The translations under genes were made by a program, and so were the position numbers. A stretch of DNA of 64,000 bases, from contig JALIRH010000007.1 in the NCBI GenBank assembly GCA_023055505.1, forward strand, positions 12,775,773 to 12,839,772. The letters are read 5' to 3'. The notes below the pieces were generated by a model. It was not told where the DNA came from. It searched no databases and saw nothing but the letters and a program-made list of their open reading frames with translations. Position 1 is the first letter of the stretch, and each line of letters opens with the position of its first letter. This document shows, piece by piece, positions 49,429 to 59,919 of this stretch. This DNA comes from Callipepla californica brunnescens (lineage: Eukaryota; Chordata; Aves; Galliformes; Odontophoridae).

Positions 49429-51477
49429 AGAGCAAGAGGACAGGGTCTTATGACTCGATAAAAAAAAAAAAATAATGATTGAATACATTAAAGATGAAAC
49501 AGAGACAGGAGCCAAAATTGGTCAAGGTCATAGCAAACTCTAAAATCAGAAACAAAACTGAATATACTACTAGTTCAAAGAGGCTCATGTAACCATGCCA
49601 AATTTTCAGTGCTCATTGGTAGACTGTTTCTCTAAGAGTCCCTGAAGACGTGATGCTGGGAGATTACTACTTTTCAGCTGCATTTATGTACTTCTACATG
49701 AAAGCACAAGCAGGTTCTTTTTCTGCAAGATCTCAGTTCAGAAATGTAATAAAAGCAATATCTCAATTTCTTATTTTTTTTTAATGAAAATAATGATATG
49801 GAATATAACTTATACTTGTAAGGTGTACTGGATGAATTGATTACTCATCACCTACCTACCTAAAAGCTTAGTTTAAAATAGAAGATGCTTCCTTGATTCA
49901 GATCAAATCAAATTTGCTTAAAAAGCTTCTGTAGGGAAAAAAAATTATTTTTATTTAAGTATGTATGTATATTTTAAGCTAAAATATTTATCAAATTTCA
50001 TTAAAATGTTTAATTAACATATACATTTCACGCATTAAGTTGGGACTAGCTAACTATTATTTGCAGTGAGTTTCAGTAAAAATGTCATACAGACATGTTC
50101 TTACTCAAGTGGTGTGTGTATTTTTGTATACATGCATTTGTTCTTTTCTTTTTTTCTTCAGACTGTTATAAATACAAAAGTGGCTGCCAACAAAATATGC
50201 TAATAAATGAATAAATCAAACAAATTTTGCTTGACTTATCTAGTGATAGGCAGCACTGCAAAAATGCCAGCTGCCACAAGAGGAAAGAGATCCAGCTGTC
50301 CTATTGCCACAATGCAACAACAGTGAAAAATCAGCAACAGAGATAAAGGTAGAACTGGCTGATCATATGTAGCTTCAGTTTTACCAACTGGGAGAAAAAG
50401 CAGTAAAGATAATTTGTATGGTTCTAAGAGGACTTGGACTTCAAAGTTATTTATTTTTTGTTTGAATCTGAACTCTGTATGTTAGTCATGACAGCAGAAG
50501 AACTTCTGGGCAGTCCTTGCCTGTAAACTGAATGCATGAATCTGTCTGTTCAACTGAATGAGTGTAATAGAAGGTCTTTTCTTTCCCTGTCATTTACTGC
50601 TGGCTGCTCTTTAATTATGTCCTGCCCAAAGAAGACGACAAGTTATACGAATATATAAACCTGTAAGTAATAAGAAATCCATCTGCTATAAAAAGGTATA
50701 ATATGAATAATAATAATAATGATAAAAGCTAACCAAGAGCAATAAAATAAAAATATCACAAAAGGGAAGTCGTGAAAAACCTGGAAGTCTCAGTGGAAAA
50801 CTTCCAGAAATAATTCATGGAAATAATCTTGATCTGAGAAAGTCAGAAGTAAGCACTCTGTAAGTAAGAATAACATGAAGTCTCATACTTTTTCTTGGAA
50901 GGAGCAAGAAAAATGCTGTAAATGTATTTTGATACCACTCTGACCAGACTGGTTTTGTATTCCCACAAGGTCTGTCGAATGATGCATCAGATCTTCTCAC
51001 AGTGCATGACACTGCTTGACACAAAGACACGAGCCAGCAGGTTGTGGCTGATTAGTGTGTAAATGGTGCTGTGCAGCTGCAGGCAGCTCTGCTTCTCTAG
51101 AAATCTCAGCAAAGGGGATATGTGCAGCTTCAAGTTCTTTTTCCTGTGACATCATATTCCCTCTGAGCAGTGAGCCATCACATTTCAAGTCAAGCTGGCC
51201 AGCACAAAAGGTCATGGAGATGGACAGAGAGGATGGGACATCTCTTCCCTGCTGACATACAGGGGATTTTTCAAAGCAGTTGAGTCCAACACATTGTGCT
51301 GTCAAGGGGTGCGCACTGATGCTACAATTAGCGGGTTGGCTTTTCTGCTTGGACAAAGCAGTTCTCGTTATTTCTGAGGCCATCTCTGTATACAGTTCAG
51401 ATGGAATGTGGGCCCTTGATTTAAACAGAAGGATGTGCTTAGAGAACCAGCTTAATGACCTTCAGCTCTTTTAAGTA

Positions 51478-52024
51478 CCAGGCTTGCTCCGAAAGTAATG
51501 CCTCCTATTTTATTGTATTAGCCCATGCCACAGAAGCAGACGGTGGTACGACAGTAGAGGCTGAACCTTCCTGACAATTCCTTCTGTCCATTCTGTTACG
51601 GTGTGACAGATGGCAGCAGAGGGGCACTCTGACAAAACGGCATCTGAGGTGGACGGTTGTAATAAGCAAAGATGTAGAATTGAATTCCTCCATGTGGAAA
51701 AAGTTGCAACCACCGACACTCATTGATGCTTGCTGAACACACATGGAGACCAAATGTTGTATATGAGCACAGTGAGGCAGAGGGTGGTGCATTTCAGCAG
51801 TGGTGACAGTGAAAGACAAGCCACACTCTGGACAGCCATGCAGATTTCTACAGTCATAGCATTCAGGTTTTGTTCATTGCTGTCAAAAATGCATGGCTAG
51901 TGGCGGTGACTATGTTGAAAGTAAGTGTTTTGTAGATGAGAGTTTATCAAATAGTGTTATTTTCTCTTTGTAAATGTTGAAGTTGCCATGGTAGTAAATA
52001 GGAGGCATTACTTTTGGAGTGACC
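51478..52024 (+). mobile_element. Internally deleted Tc1/mariner element (Galluhop-like), copy 1
   Basis: Ends in inverted repeats: GCTCCGAAAGTAATGCCTCC at the left and, inverted, ACTCCAAAAGTAATGCCTCC at the right, with TA dinucleotides outside. The interior keeps a decayed start of a mariner transposase (an 'AATTCCTCCATGTGGAAAAA' block) and its far C-terminal part, with the catalytic middle missing. Non-autonomous and dead. A second copy in the same orientation is at 58799. Confidence 0.88.
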
Positions 52025-52221
52025 TACATATTAGTAATGATTCTTCCCCAAGTGCTTTTCAAGATAGGAAGGGTAAATGGGGATTTTGCAACAACTTTGA
52101 GGGTATATTCATTCCTGGGTGGTTCTCCATTAATTTTAATGTCTTGTTAAGGATGAAGGGTCCACTGTAGCTCATCACAGGACCGAGATCATTGGCAAGG
52201 AAGCACCAGTGAGCTTTTATT

Positions 52222-52263
52222 GTGTTTTGTTTGTTTGTTTGTCTTTTGTTTTGTTTTGTTTTC
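52222..52263. repeat. TTTG/TTTTG simple repeat
   Basis: GTTTTG, GTTTG and TTTTG units in tandem, imperfect, on the plus strand. Confidence 0.85.
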
Positions 52264-52448
52264 TAGCTGAGGCTCTGATCCTCAGCATGAGGTTTTATGT
52301 ACAAGCAGAGCATGCTACTAAGCCCTTATTTTTGGAGGGACAGTGCAGAGATTTATTCTGGCAGAAAGGTGGTGTGTTTTTCTCAAACTGAGTAGACAAT
52401 AACATCTTAAATGTTGCAACTACTTTCCAAGAGGACGCTTGTGTTATC

Positions 52449-52620
52449 GCAGAATCACAGACTAGCAGAGGTTGGCAGGGAGTCTCCTTCTCTGGAGACG
52501 TTCAAGCCCCACCTGGACGCCTACCTGTGCAACCTGGGCTAAGGGAGCTGCTTTGGCAAGGGGGTTGGACTCGATCTCTAGAGGTCCCTTCCAACCCCTG
52601 CAGTTCTGTGATTCTGTGAC
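52449..52620 (+). mobile_element. Composite CR1: inverted scrap joined to a plus-oriented 3' end
   Basis: 52449-52481 reads CGCAGAATCACAGACTAGCA, the inverted terminus of CR1. From about 52482 the sequence is plus-oriented CR1 3'UTR ('GAGACGTTCAAGCCCCACC') ending in CAGTTCTGTGATTCTGTGAC. The result is a short inverted-repeat structure about 150 bp upstream of the RNASEH1 CpG island. Confidence 0.85.
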
Positions 52621-52740
52621 ATGGCGAGAACTCCCTGAATCTCGGCTCCCTACGCGATACTCTATGCACCGCTTCCCCATAAGTTTGACCCCACTCGCGA
52701 CCTGTAGCGACGCTTTTCCCCCCTCCCTTGTGCAGCAGCC

Positions 52741-52805
52741 TCGCGTGCGCAGAAGAGCTGCGTGAACGCTACGGCGCATGCGCGGCCGGCTGTGACGCAT
52801 GCGCA
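52741..52805. promoter_or_regulatory. Cluster of three NRF1-like sites at the RNASEH1 promoter
   Basis: TCGCGTGCGCA (52741-52751), GCGCATGCGC (52774-52783) and ACGCATGCGCA (52795-52805) all fit the core of the NRF1 consensus YGCGCAYGCGCR in one or the other direction. NRF1 controls nuclear genes for mitochondrial function, which suits a gene whose longer product is mitochondrial. No TATA box is visible. Confidence 0.65.
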
Positions 52806-52884
52806 GTGCGGAGCGGCGGGGTGCGCAGCCTGCCCGGGGCGGGGGCCGCGGGGTCGGGGGCGCGGATGGCGGCGGGGCTGCGCT

Positions 52885-52994
52885 ATGTTGCGGTGGCTCG
52901 TCGCGCTCCTCAGCCGCTCCTGTTTTGTCTCCAAAGGCGGCAGCATGTTCTACGCAGTGCGCAAGGGCCGGCAGACGGGCGTCTATCGTACCTG
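52885..52994 (+). CDS. RNASEH1: RNASEH1 exon 1: presequence and start of hybrid-binding domain
   Basis: ATG at 52885 (G at -3, T at +4) opens the mitochondrial form. The in-frame ATG at 52945 (A at -3) is the likely nuclear start. It ends ACCTG|GTAAGG after two bases of Trp37. An out-of-frame ATG at 52866 lies just upstream. Confidence 0.93.
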
Positions 52995-55900
52995 GTAAGG
53001 CCCGAGCGCGGCTCGGCCGCCGGGGCCGCTCCGCTTAGCGCGCCGGTCCGGCCTCACCACCCCCCCCCCCCCCCCGCCCGGTGTGTTGCAGGGCGGAGTG
53101 CCAGCAGCAGGTGAACAAGTTCCCTTCCGCCAGCTTCAAGAAGTTCGCCACCGAGACAGAAGCCTGGGCCTTCGTGGGCGCCGGGCACCCGGGCGGGCAG
53201 CAGTCCGTGCCCACAGGTAGCGTAGCATCCTGGTCAGGGAGGGGCCGGTAAGGATCATCAGTCCTTCCGCCGTTTCTCTTACCTTTGAAAAGCTTTCTCC
53301 GTCTGCACCTTTCTTTTAGGTAATTTGTTCTGTATGAGCTTGTGTACACGGGTGAATTTTTTTTTTTCTTTTGTGTTTTTGGAAGAGACACACGGTGCTT
53401 CAGCTGTAGCACAGGACAGTGCTAGCCAGAGAGAGGAGCTGGAGACGGATGTGTTGTGTTGCAGTGCATGCAAAAGGCCGTATGAGCAGTCTGCAAATGA
53501 AGAACATACTGTAAAGCGTGCAAAGCACGATGAGGGACACTCAGAGCCATTAGTCAGTGAAGACAAATTTTCCTATATGGGTAAGTTCTTATTCTATTAA
53601 TTCATCTGAGTTCTTTCTACTTTTTCATATATAACAGTGTAATTATTAGAAGGCTCTTAGGGAGGTCTGGGTATGAAAGCACTGGGCCAAGCTTAACGTT
53701 TCTTTTTAAAATTGAAATCTGAGCCATGCTATCTTTTTGATATCGTCTTTCAGGAAAACTTGAATTGACTTTAACTGGTATCAAGGTATGACTTGACTTG
53801 ATCACTATTGTTGTGGCTCTCATGTGCCTTGATTTGAACACAGATGTACCTGGCAAGTTTTAACACTGAGGAAGGCAAGATTTATAGCGAGGATATGGAA
53901 CTTGGCACGAAGATGCCTTGTGAGCCTGACTGATTTGGGATCAGTGAGAGGGTAAAGTTGCAGTGGGACTTCTGGTGCTCTGCATTACTAATTAAAATGA
54001 GTGGTATCTCTAGATGACAGATTTTGAAGGGCTGCCCAGGAAGGGAAGTTTGGGCTGGGGTTTCTTTCTGCTTGAAGGGCCTATGTCTGTGAAGGACTGC
54101 ATACATTTTTGCTTTTGGTGATTGTTTTGTAGGTGACTTTGCAGTTGTTTATACAGATGGTTGTTGTTCGGGTAATGGACGTAACAGGGCACGTGCTGGA
54201 ATAGGTGTCTACTGGGGACCAGGCCACCCCTTGTAAGTAATTCAGTTGTTTGTTTTATATATATATATTTGCTAATGTTTGTTTTGAGTCTGCCTCACAG
54301 TGCCAGCCTGTTTTTTTGAGCATGAAGCCCTGCTGTTGAAATTCATATTAATGATGGGGCTATTAGAATAACAAGTTTCTGAGGGAAACCAGAAATCAGC
54401 TTCTCAGGGAAGTAAGGGGGTGGAAAAAATGATTGGAAATAATATTCTTAAATGGGTCAAGCTATAATTCAAGGATTGCAGAAAGTTAAAGTAATCGTAT
54501 GTGTGCACAAAAGGTAGCAAAAGTAACAGCATGCTGATGGTGGGTCCAGATATTCAGGTTGTACTATGTGGGGGGACATAAATCTGGAATCTCCGTTCAC
54601 CCTTCTTTATAAAAAGAAAATTCACTCTGCTTTATTTATGATTCTAGCAAGTAGTGAGTGTGCACCACTGTAATTTTGAGTAACTACTCTTTGTCCTTTG
54701 GATACAGAAATATCAGTGAAAGACTTCCTGGACGGCAAACTAATCAGAGAGCTGAAATACACGTAAGTAGCAAATGTCCTAAAGTACTTCCACCTGTAGA
54801 AAGCAGTATTGTACTCCAGAGTATTTCAACTCTGGCCTTCAGAAACCAGTTACAGAGGGAAGTACACAAAATCCCAGGAGTTCTTACTTCAGACAAATAG
54901 TTTTCTTTTGGTTGTATTGCCCTCTATTGCTTTAAAATAAGCAGTGACTCCAGCTTGAGAATTCCCAGACGTTATTGAGCCAAGCACAGATGTTTAAAAC
55001 TGTTAAGCCCTGTTCTTGAGTCTTTGTATTTTTAATGTTTATGTCTCAGACTCTGGGCTAGGGGCTAATCTAGTTGTGGTTAAGAGGGTGATTGACTTCT
55101 TACTGTGATAAGCTCGGAATATCATCTTCCTTTGATTATACATAATAAATAATTCTGGGACTAAGTTTTGTTACTTTTGAAGTATACTCTTAACAGCAGA
55201 TTTAGTCTTTCTTCTCACCTAAACTTAATTCTGGTACTGCAGCTTCCCTGGGCTGTGTGTTTGGAGGTAAAATTAGGTGGGAATCTGACCTACTTAAAAA
55301 TTGCAAGAAAGTCCTTTCATTGAGGGACAAGCAGAGGCAGTGGTGGTATGTCAGAGGTCGGAGCTGCTGCTGGGGAGCTTTTCAGTGCTAAGTTGAGGCC
55401 AAGCCATTCGCCTCTTTATAATTATTATGTTTTGTAGCACCAAGAAAGAGTGATTAGGAACAGTTCCAGATAGTTGGAGCTGATATGAATCCTCACTTTC
55501 CAAAGTTATGGTAAAGGTGCCTGGAAGCTGATGGGCTGTTAAGAGAACCTTAGAGAGCTGAGCAGATGTGCAGAGAGCTGGTCCTGCAGTGATGAACTGA
55601 ACATCAGATTTTACTTTATTTAATGGGTAGGAAACTTAAGTTGCTCTCTGTCTTTCTGATATATCTGTTCTAAAACATCTCCGTACTCGCTGATGGAGAG
55701 ACTGCAGTTATATTCTTGGTAGTTCTTCCAGGTACTTTGCTGGTATTTTAGTTAACGTGTTCAAAATACTGTGCTGAACTGTGATTCTATTGAAATGTTC
55801 TTAAGGCAGCCTGCAAAGCAATTGAGCAAGCAAAGAGTCAAAATATCAAGAAATTAATTATCTACACTGACAGCAAGTTCACTATTAATGGTGAGTTCAT

Positions 55901-57663
55901 TATTTTTGTGTTCTTGATTCTTGAAGACAGGTTGTACATAATTTCATTACATAGGGCACATAGAATATACCAGGGTTTGTGGAGACTTCTTAGGTATGGA
56001 AGAGACAATGTAAAAATGCAATTACACAAGTGTGGTGATAAACTTGCAGCATATTGCAAGGATTGCCTTCTGTCTGCGTGAGTTAGTCTGCAGTTAGAGA
56101 CAAATTGCCTGTAAAAGTGAAGAATGACAGAAGTAACTGAAGGATTTTTGTATTAATATATTCAGTATGACACACACAGGCTAGAAAAAAACATTGTTTG
56201 TGGGCATTCTGTTAAGGATGTCCTCAGAGAGTACTGAAAAGTTGGTGTAGTGACCTTGTAGTTTCATTTTGGCTTGTTTTGACTTCTTGGATTGGAGAAA
56301 CTATCTGTACACAAATGTGAGCTATATTTGAGTTTCCTTGTATTCCACATATGGATGGCCAGAATGTTACATCTTGTTCTCTAGAAAGCTGCTCGTGTTC
56401 CTTCTCTTAAGTGTTCTGTTTAGCCAACAGAAATCTTAAAATATGTGGTCGTCTGTTTGTATGTATGCATTTATGTCTTCAGTTTCTCAAAACAAATTTG
56501 TTCTAGTTTATTGTACAGTCATGCAAATCTTTAGCTTCAGCGTGTTGAAGTTCATGTCATAATTACGTGCGGAATGTGTATATAAAGCTGTAATCTGTTC
56601 AGGAAAGCACTGTTGCTATTTCAAGTAATAATGGAAAAACATAATCCTGAAAACCAAACATGAATATTTTCTGTGATGCTTTTGCCTGAGACTTTGTGTG
56701 GAATTAATATGTTGAAAGACTTGTTAAACAGATGTCCTTTCTTAGCATATTTTGTGATGATATTCCCTTTGCTTAGGTATTACGAGCTGGGTTGAAAACT
56801 GGAAAACAAATGGCTGGAGAACAAGTTCAGGAGGAAGCGTGATAAATAAAGAAGATTTCCAAAAACTTGATAGTCTATCAAAAGGCATAGAAATTCAGTG
56901 GGTGAGCACCTCATCTCTTGTTCCTAGTGACATCCTAAATACGCTTGTGGACTCTCCCAAGTATGACCGTAGCAATGGATTGCTGTACATCTATAAATAC
57001 AATTAATCTGCTTGTTTTATTTAAAGCAAGTAAGATTATCACTTCAATGTAAGCTAGTCTCTTATAACCACTATCTGATCTGTTAAAATTCATGTTTTTT
57101 GTTGTCTCCTGTTACTACTTAAAAATTGTCTAATAGTTATTTCAGTTTCTGAAAACAGATTTTTGAATGCTGTGATTACACAGCTATTGGTTTTAATGGT
57201 TGAGCTTTCTGGGGAAAGCTGGAGGCTGAGTGTCAGAGTGGCTTTTGCTTTCATCTGAAAGTAGGACTTCTGAGTTAGTTACAAAGTCTTAGTGCTGTTT
57301 TCTGCCTTATTTTTTTTTTTTAAGGCTGAGTTAGGTGGTCCTTAGCCAGCCCACCACTTTTCATAAAGATGGGTTTTGCAATTTGGCAGTCCAGTTCTTG
57401 CTCTTTAAAGAGAAGTTTTGAATGTAACAGGGAAGAACACTTAAAGAATTAATGTGAGGCGAGCACCTCTAAAGAGGTGCTGCAGTGTTATGAATAGGAG
57501 AGTATTATGTGCTCAAGTTTCATGTATGTACTCTTGATTTCTTTCATGTCTGACACTTATACTTTTGCCCAAACAGATGCACGTTCCTGGTCATGCTGGT
57601 TTCCAAGGAAATGAGGAAGCTGACAGACTAGCAAGAGAAGGCGCTAGTAAACAAAAGTTGTGA
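52885..57663 (+). CDS. RNASEH1: Ribonuclease H1, complete (mitochondrial and nuclear forms)
   Basis: Endonuclease that cuts the RNA strand of RNA:DNA hybrids, essential for mitochondrial DNA replication and R-loop removal (family knowledge). Eight exons (52885-52994, 53092-53216, 53386-53580, 54133-54232, 54708-54762, 55806-55890, 56777-56901, 57577-57663) join to 293 codons plus stop; human has 286. Residues 1-20 ([20 protein letters not shown]) are basic-hydrophobic without acids, a mitochondrial presequence; Met21 can start the nuclear form. The hybrid-binding domain, about 21-65, keeps Tyr23, Trp37 and Phe52-Lys53-Lys54. A variable linker (79-140) follows. The catalytic domain keeps Asp152 (YTDGCC), Glu193 (AEIH), Asp217 (YTDS), His271 (PGHAG) and Asp281 (EEADR), the full metal-binding set. 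All splice sites are GT-AG. Confidence 0.98.
53060..53075. repeat. C16 run in RNASEH1 intron 1
   Basis: Sixteen consecutive C forming most of the upstream part of the polypyrimidine region of this 97-bp intron, ending 16 bases before the exon 2 acceptor AG. Confidence 0.93.
53092..53216 (+). CDS. RNASEH1: RNASEH1 exon 2: rest of hybrid-binding domain
   Basis: Acceptor TGTTGCAG after a 97-bp intron. Codes from Trp37 to Thr78, including [20 protein letters not shown]. Donor CACAG|GTAGCG. Confidence 0.96.
53386..53580 (+). CDS. RNASEH1: RNASEH1 exon 3: linker
   Basis: Acceptor TTTTTGGAAG. The alternative AG two bases later would put the frame into an early stop, so this one is chosen. Codes Glu79 to Met143 ([10 protein letters not shown]...FSYM). 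Donor ATATGG|GTAAGT. The linker is poorly conserved, as expected between the two domains. Confidence 0.93.
54133..54232 (+). CDS. RNASEH1: RNASEH1 exon 4: first catalytic aspartate
   Basis: Codes 144-176, with [15 protein letters not shown] and [11 protein letters not shown]; Asp152 is catalytic. Acceptor TTTTGTAG, donor CCTT|GTAAGT. Confidence 0.97.
54708..54762 (+). CDS. RNASEH1: RNASEH1 exon 5: catalytic glutamate
   Basis: 55 bp coding through [15 protein letters not shown], with catalytic Glu193. Acceptor GGATACAG, donor ACAC|GTAAGT. Confidence 0.97.
55806..55890 (+). CDS. RNASEH1: RNASEH1 exon 6: second catalytic aspartate
   Basis: Codes [20 protein letters not shown] then TDSKFTIN, with catalytic Asp217. 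Acceptor TTCTTAAG, donor AATG|GTGAGT. Confidence 0.97.
56777..56901 (+). CDS. RNASEH1: RNASEH1 exon 7
   Basis: Codes [20 protein letters not shown] and onward to GIEIQW, the basic-protrusion and helix region. Acceptor TTGCTTAG, donor CAGTGG|GTGAGC. Confidence 0.97.
57577..57663 (+). CDS. RNASEH1: RNASEH1 exon 8 with stop codon
   Basis: Codes [20 protein letters not shown] and a short tail ending KQKL, then TGA at 57661-57663. It carries catalytic-site His271 and Asp281. Acceptor CCAAACAG. Confidence 0.97.
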   Translation: MHVPGHAGFQGNEEADRLAREGASKQKL

Positions 57664-58012
57664 CACATTGGGACTAGAGACTGCTGCAGTTGGAAGAAAA
57701 GGACTAATGTAGCAGTGACAGTTTGAACTGCTGTTGCTTCAGATTTGAACTTTGAACTGTGCTTATTTCGAGCTCAAAGTGCTAAATGTACACCAACTTC
57801 TGGGGAGAAAAAAATGCATTTTCATCTATGCTGTTTTACAATCAGGTCAATATTTAGTTGATAAACCATTTGCTTTTTTTCCTCCACTTACTGAAGTGCT
57901 GCTGTCAGTGTTTTTGAGCATCCTCATAGACTTTTGAATTCAATGTAAAGACAGACTTCAGAAGAAATTGTACTAAATCTTTATCCTGTGTGTTTTTATT
58001 TCCCTCTTATGT

Positions 58013-58018
58013 AATAAA
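58013..58018 (+). terminator. RNASEH1: RNASEH1 polyadenylation signal
   Basis: AATAAA about 350 bases after the stop, followed within 10 bases by a T-rich run and later by GT-rich sequence. Cleavage is expected near 58030-58050. Confidence 0.85.
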
Positions 58019-58705
58019 TTTCTTTTTTTTTTTGTACAGAAGGATATATTAATGGTGCAAAATGATTGAGGGAGTGAAGGTGGTTGGGTGGTATGGTGAG
58101 AGACCAGTGAGGTGGCATGGAGAAGCTCATTAAAAAGCTTTGTCATTCTGACAGCAGTGTCATCTGATGAGACAAAGGAAACAGTTGGACATTTTATCTG
58201 AGGTGGAACTAGAAGATCTGGACAAGCTGATCATCTGGGTTGTCAAGTGTTTGACTTCATTGTTCTAGTCAGTGGAATGGCTAGTGTGCACTTGAATTTG
58301 AGAATGAATGTTACTGCTCAGCAAGTGTTACTTTCTATGCATCTATGTAGGAAGAGCAAACATTTGCTACATCATCAACTTTTTTGTAAGGCACCTTAAT
58401 ACTACTGAATAGCAGTGCTTAACCTAGAAGTCATTAAATTTTTTTTGTGTTTGTTAATGGCAGTACAGATTGTTGAAGTTGCTGAAGCTTGATTTCTTAA
58501 CGGTTCTCATTCCTTTTAATATCCTTACTTGAGGCAAAGTGCATACTTTTAGGTATTCAGTGTCACACGAATTGTGATAGAGATAGGAAACTAGCTAGCC
58601 TATTAACTCATAGGTGAGAGAGATGTTGTGTCATCGATAATTGTACAGGGATTACGCCTGTAGAGGTGAGGTAGTGCATTGATTAAATTTTGCCCTCTGT
58701 CTTGT

Positions 58706-58793
58706 ATATACATATATACACAGACATCTACATCTCTCTCTCTATATATATATACACATACACTCAACATATATGTGTGTGTGTGTATATAGA
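58706..58793. repeat. Compound microsatellite (TA/CT/GT)
   Basis: TATATACATATATACACAGA, CTCTCTCTCTATATATATAT and TGTGTGTGTGTGTATATA blocks in succession, directly left of a mariner-like element. Confidence 0.9.
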
Positions 58794-58798
58794 CACAA

Positions 58799-59322
58799 GG
58801 GCTGCTCTGGAAGTGATGCTTCTTATTTTATTGTGTTGGCCCACAGTGTCAGAGGTGGATGTTGGTACTAAGGCTGAACCTTCCTGACCATATTCCGTTA
58901 CATTTTGTTGCCATGTGGCCGATGGCAGCAGAGGGGCACTTGGACAAAATTGCACATAGAAGTGTGCGTGGAGCAAGATGTGCAATAGAATTCCTTCATG
59001 TGGAAAAAGTTGTGCCCAGTAACGTTCATCAACACTTCTGAACGTTTATGGAGACCAAACAGTGGATGTGAGCACAGTGAGGTGGTTGGTGGTGCATTTC
59101 AGCAGTGGTCACAGTGCTGTGAGAGGAAATCTGCCTACAGATGACCGTGCAGATTTTCTTGAGCACAGTATGCAGGCTCTTGTTCATTGCTGTCCAAAAT
59201 GCAGGGTTAATGGTGGCAACGATGTTGAAAAACGTTTTGTAGCTGAGAATTTGATCTATCAAACAGCGTTATTTCATGTTATCCCATGAAAATATATAGG
59301 AGGTGTTGCTTTCAGAGCAACC
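58799..59322 (+). mobile_element. Internally deleted Tc1/mariner element (Galluhop-like), copy 2
   Basis: Left end GCTGCTCTGGAAGTGATGC and, inverted at the right, GGTTGCTCTGAAAGCAACACC. Remnants of the transposase N-terminal part (IEFLHVEK, VDVSTVRWLVVHFSSGHS) are followed directly by its extreme C-terminal part (FVAENLIYQTALF), so the catalytic centre has been deleted. The same internal structure and orientation as the element at 51478 suggest both come from one deleted master copy. Confidence 0.88.
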
Positions 59323-59919
59323 TATGTGTATGCATACAGAATTGTCCATCTTTTTACTTAGTTTGACTTGAGGAAAGCAGGTAGTGATCCCTATCAGATC
59401 TCTAGTTGAAACAGTTTTAATAGTGTGACAGACAACGAACTGAAGAGGTGTTACCATCTGCACATCGCACATCTCGTGTTCAGTGTGCAGATCCTACTTG
59501 CTGCGTGGAAATCTGTTATTTGAAGCAGCAGTTTTGAGGAAACTGTTTAGATAAAGGTGGGTAAGTGGTAGCAGCCGTGTAACAGTGTATTTTAAGTTGT
59601 TTTACTGCCTGAAGGACTTTGTGGAAACAAAAGATTGAACAGGAAGCAGTTTTATGTTTATTTCTCATTCTGGAAATTAAGAATAGAGGAACACCCATAG
59701 GATGGGAGCAGCACTGGGGGAATAAATGATGGAAGGGGAAAGACATTTCTAAAGCAGACATAACAGAGGCTTGAGGATGAGAACGTTGGCTGTTCGAGCC
59801 GTTCTTCGGAACTGGAACCTCGGAGGGTACTGTCATTTAACAGACAGCTTTCAGGGGATGGGAATTTAAGTTCTGGCTCTGGGCTTCTCTGCGAAAAACA
59901 GGAGGCCTCCGGGAGCTGC

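Larger units (their letters stand above)
48400..52720. other. Intergenic region between RPS7 and RNASEH1
   Basis: About 4.3 kb. Contains CR1 pieces (48620, 49381, 52449), a mariner-like element (51478-52024) and a TTTTG-type repeat (52222-52263). The stretch 49440-51470 is AT-rich with no feature I can support. Confidence 0.7.
52720..53240. promoter_or_regulatory. CpG island over RNASEH1 promoter, exons 1-2
   Basis: A GC- and CpG-rich block covering the promoter, both start codons, the short first intron and exon 2. The transcription start could not be fixed from sequence alone. Confidence 0.85.
53581..57576 (+). other. RNASEH1 introns 3-7
   Basis: Five introns of 552, 475, 1043, 886 and 675 bp. 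They are AT-rich and, unusually for this window, I see no CR1 or other mobile element in them. No nested gene is visible. Confidence 0.65.

Noticed and set aside
52728..53114. 128-codon plus-strand ORF at RNASEH1
   Set aside because: As a genomic frame it runs through the RNASEH1 intron. Only its spliced uORF version from 52866 is worth testing.
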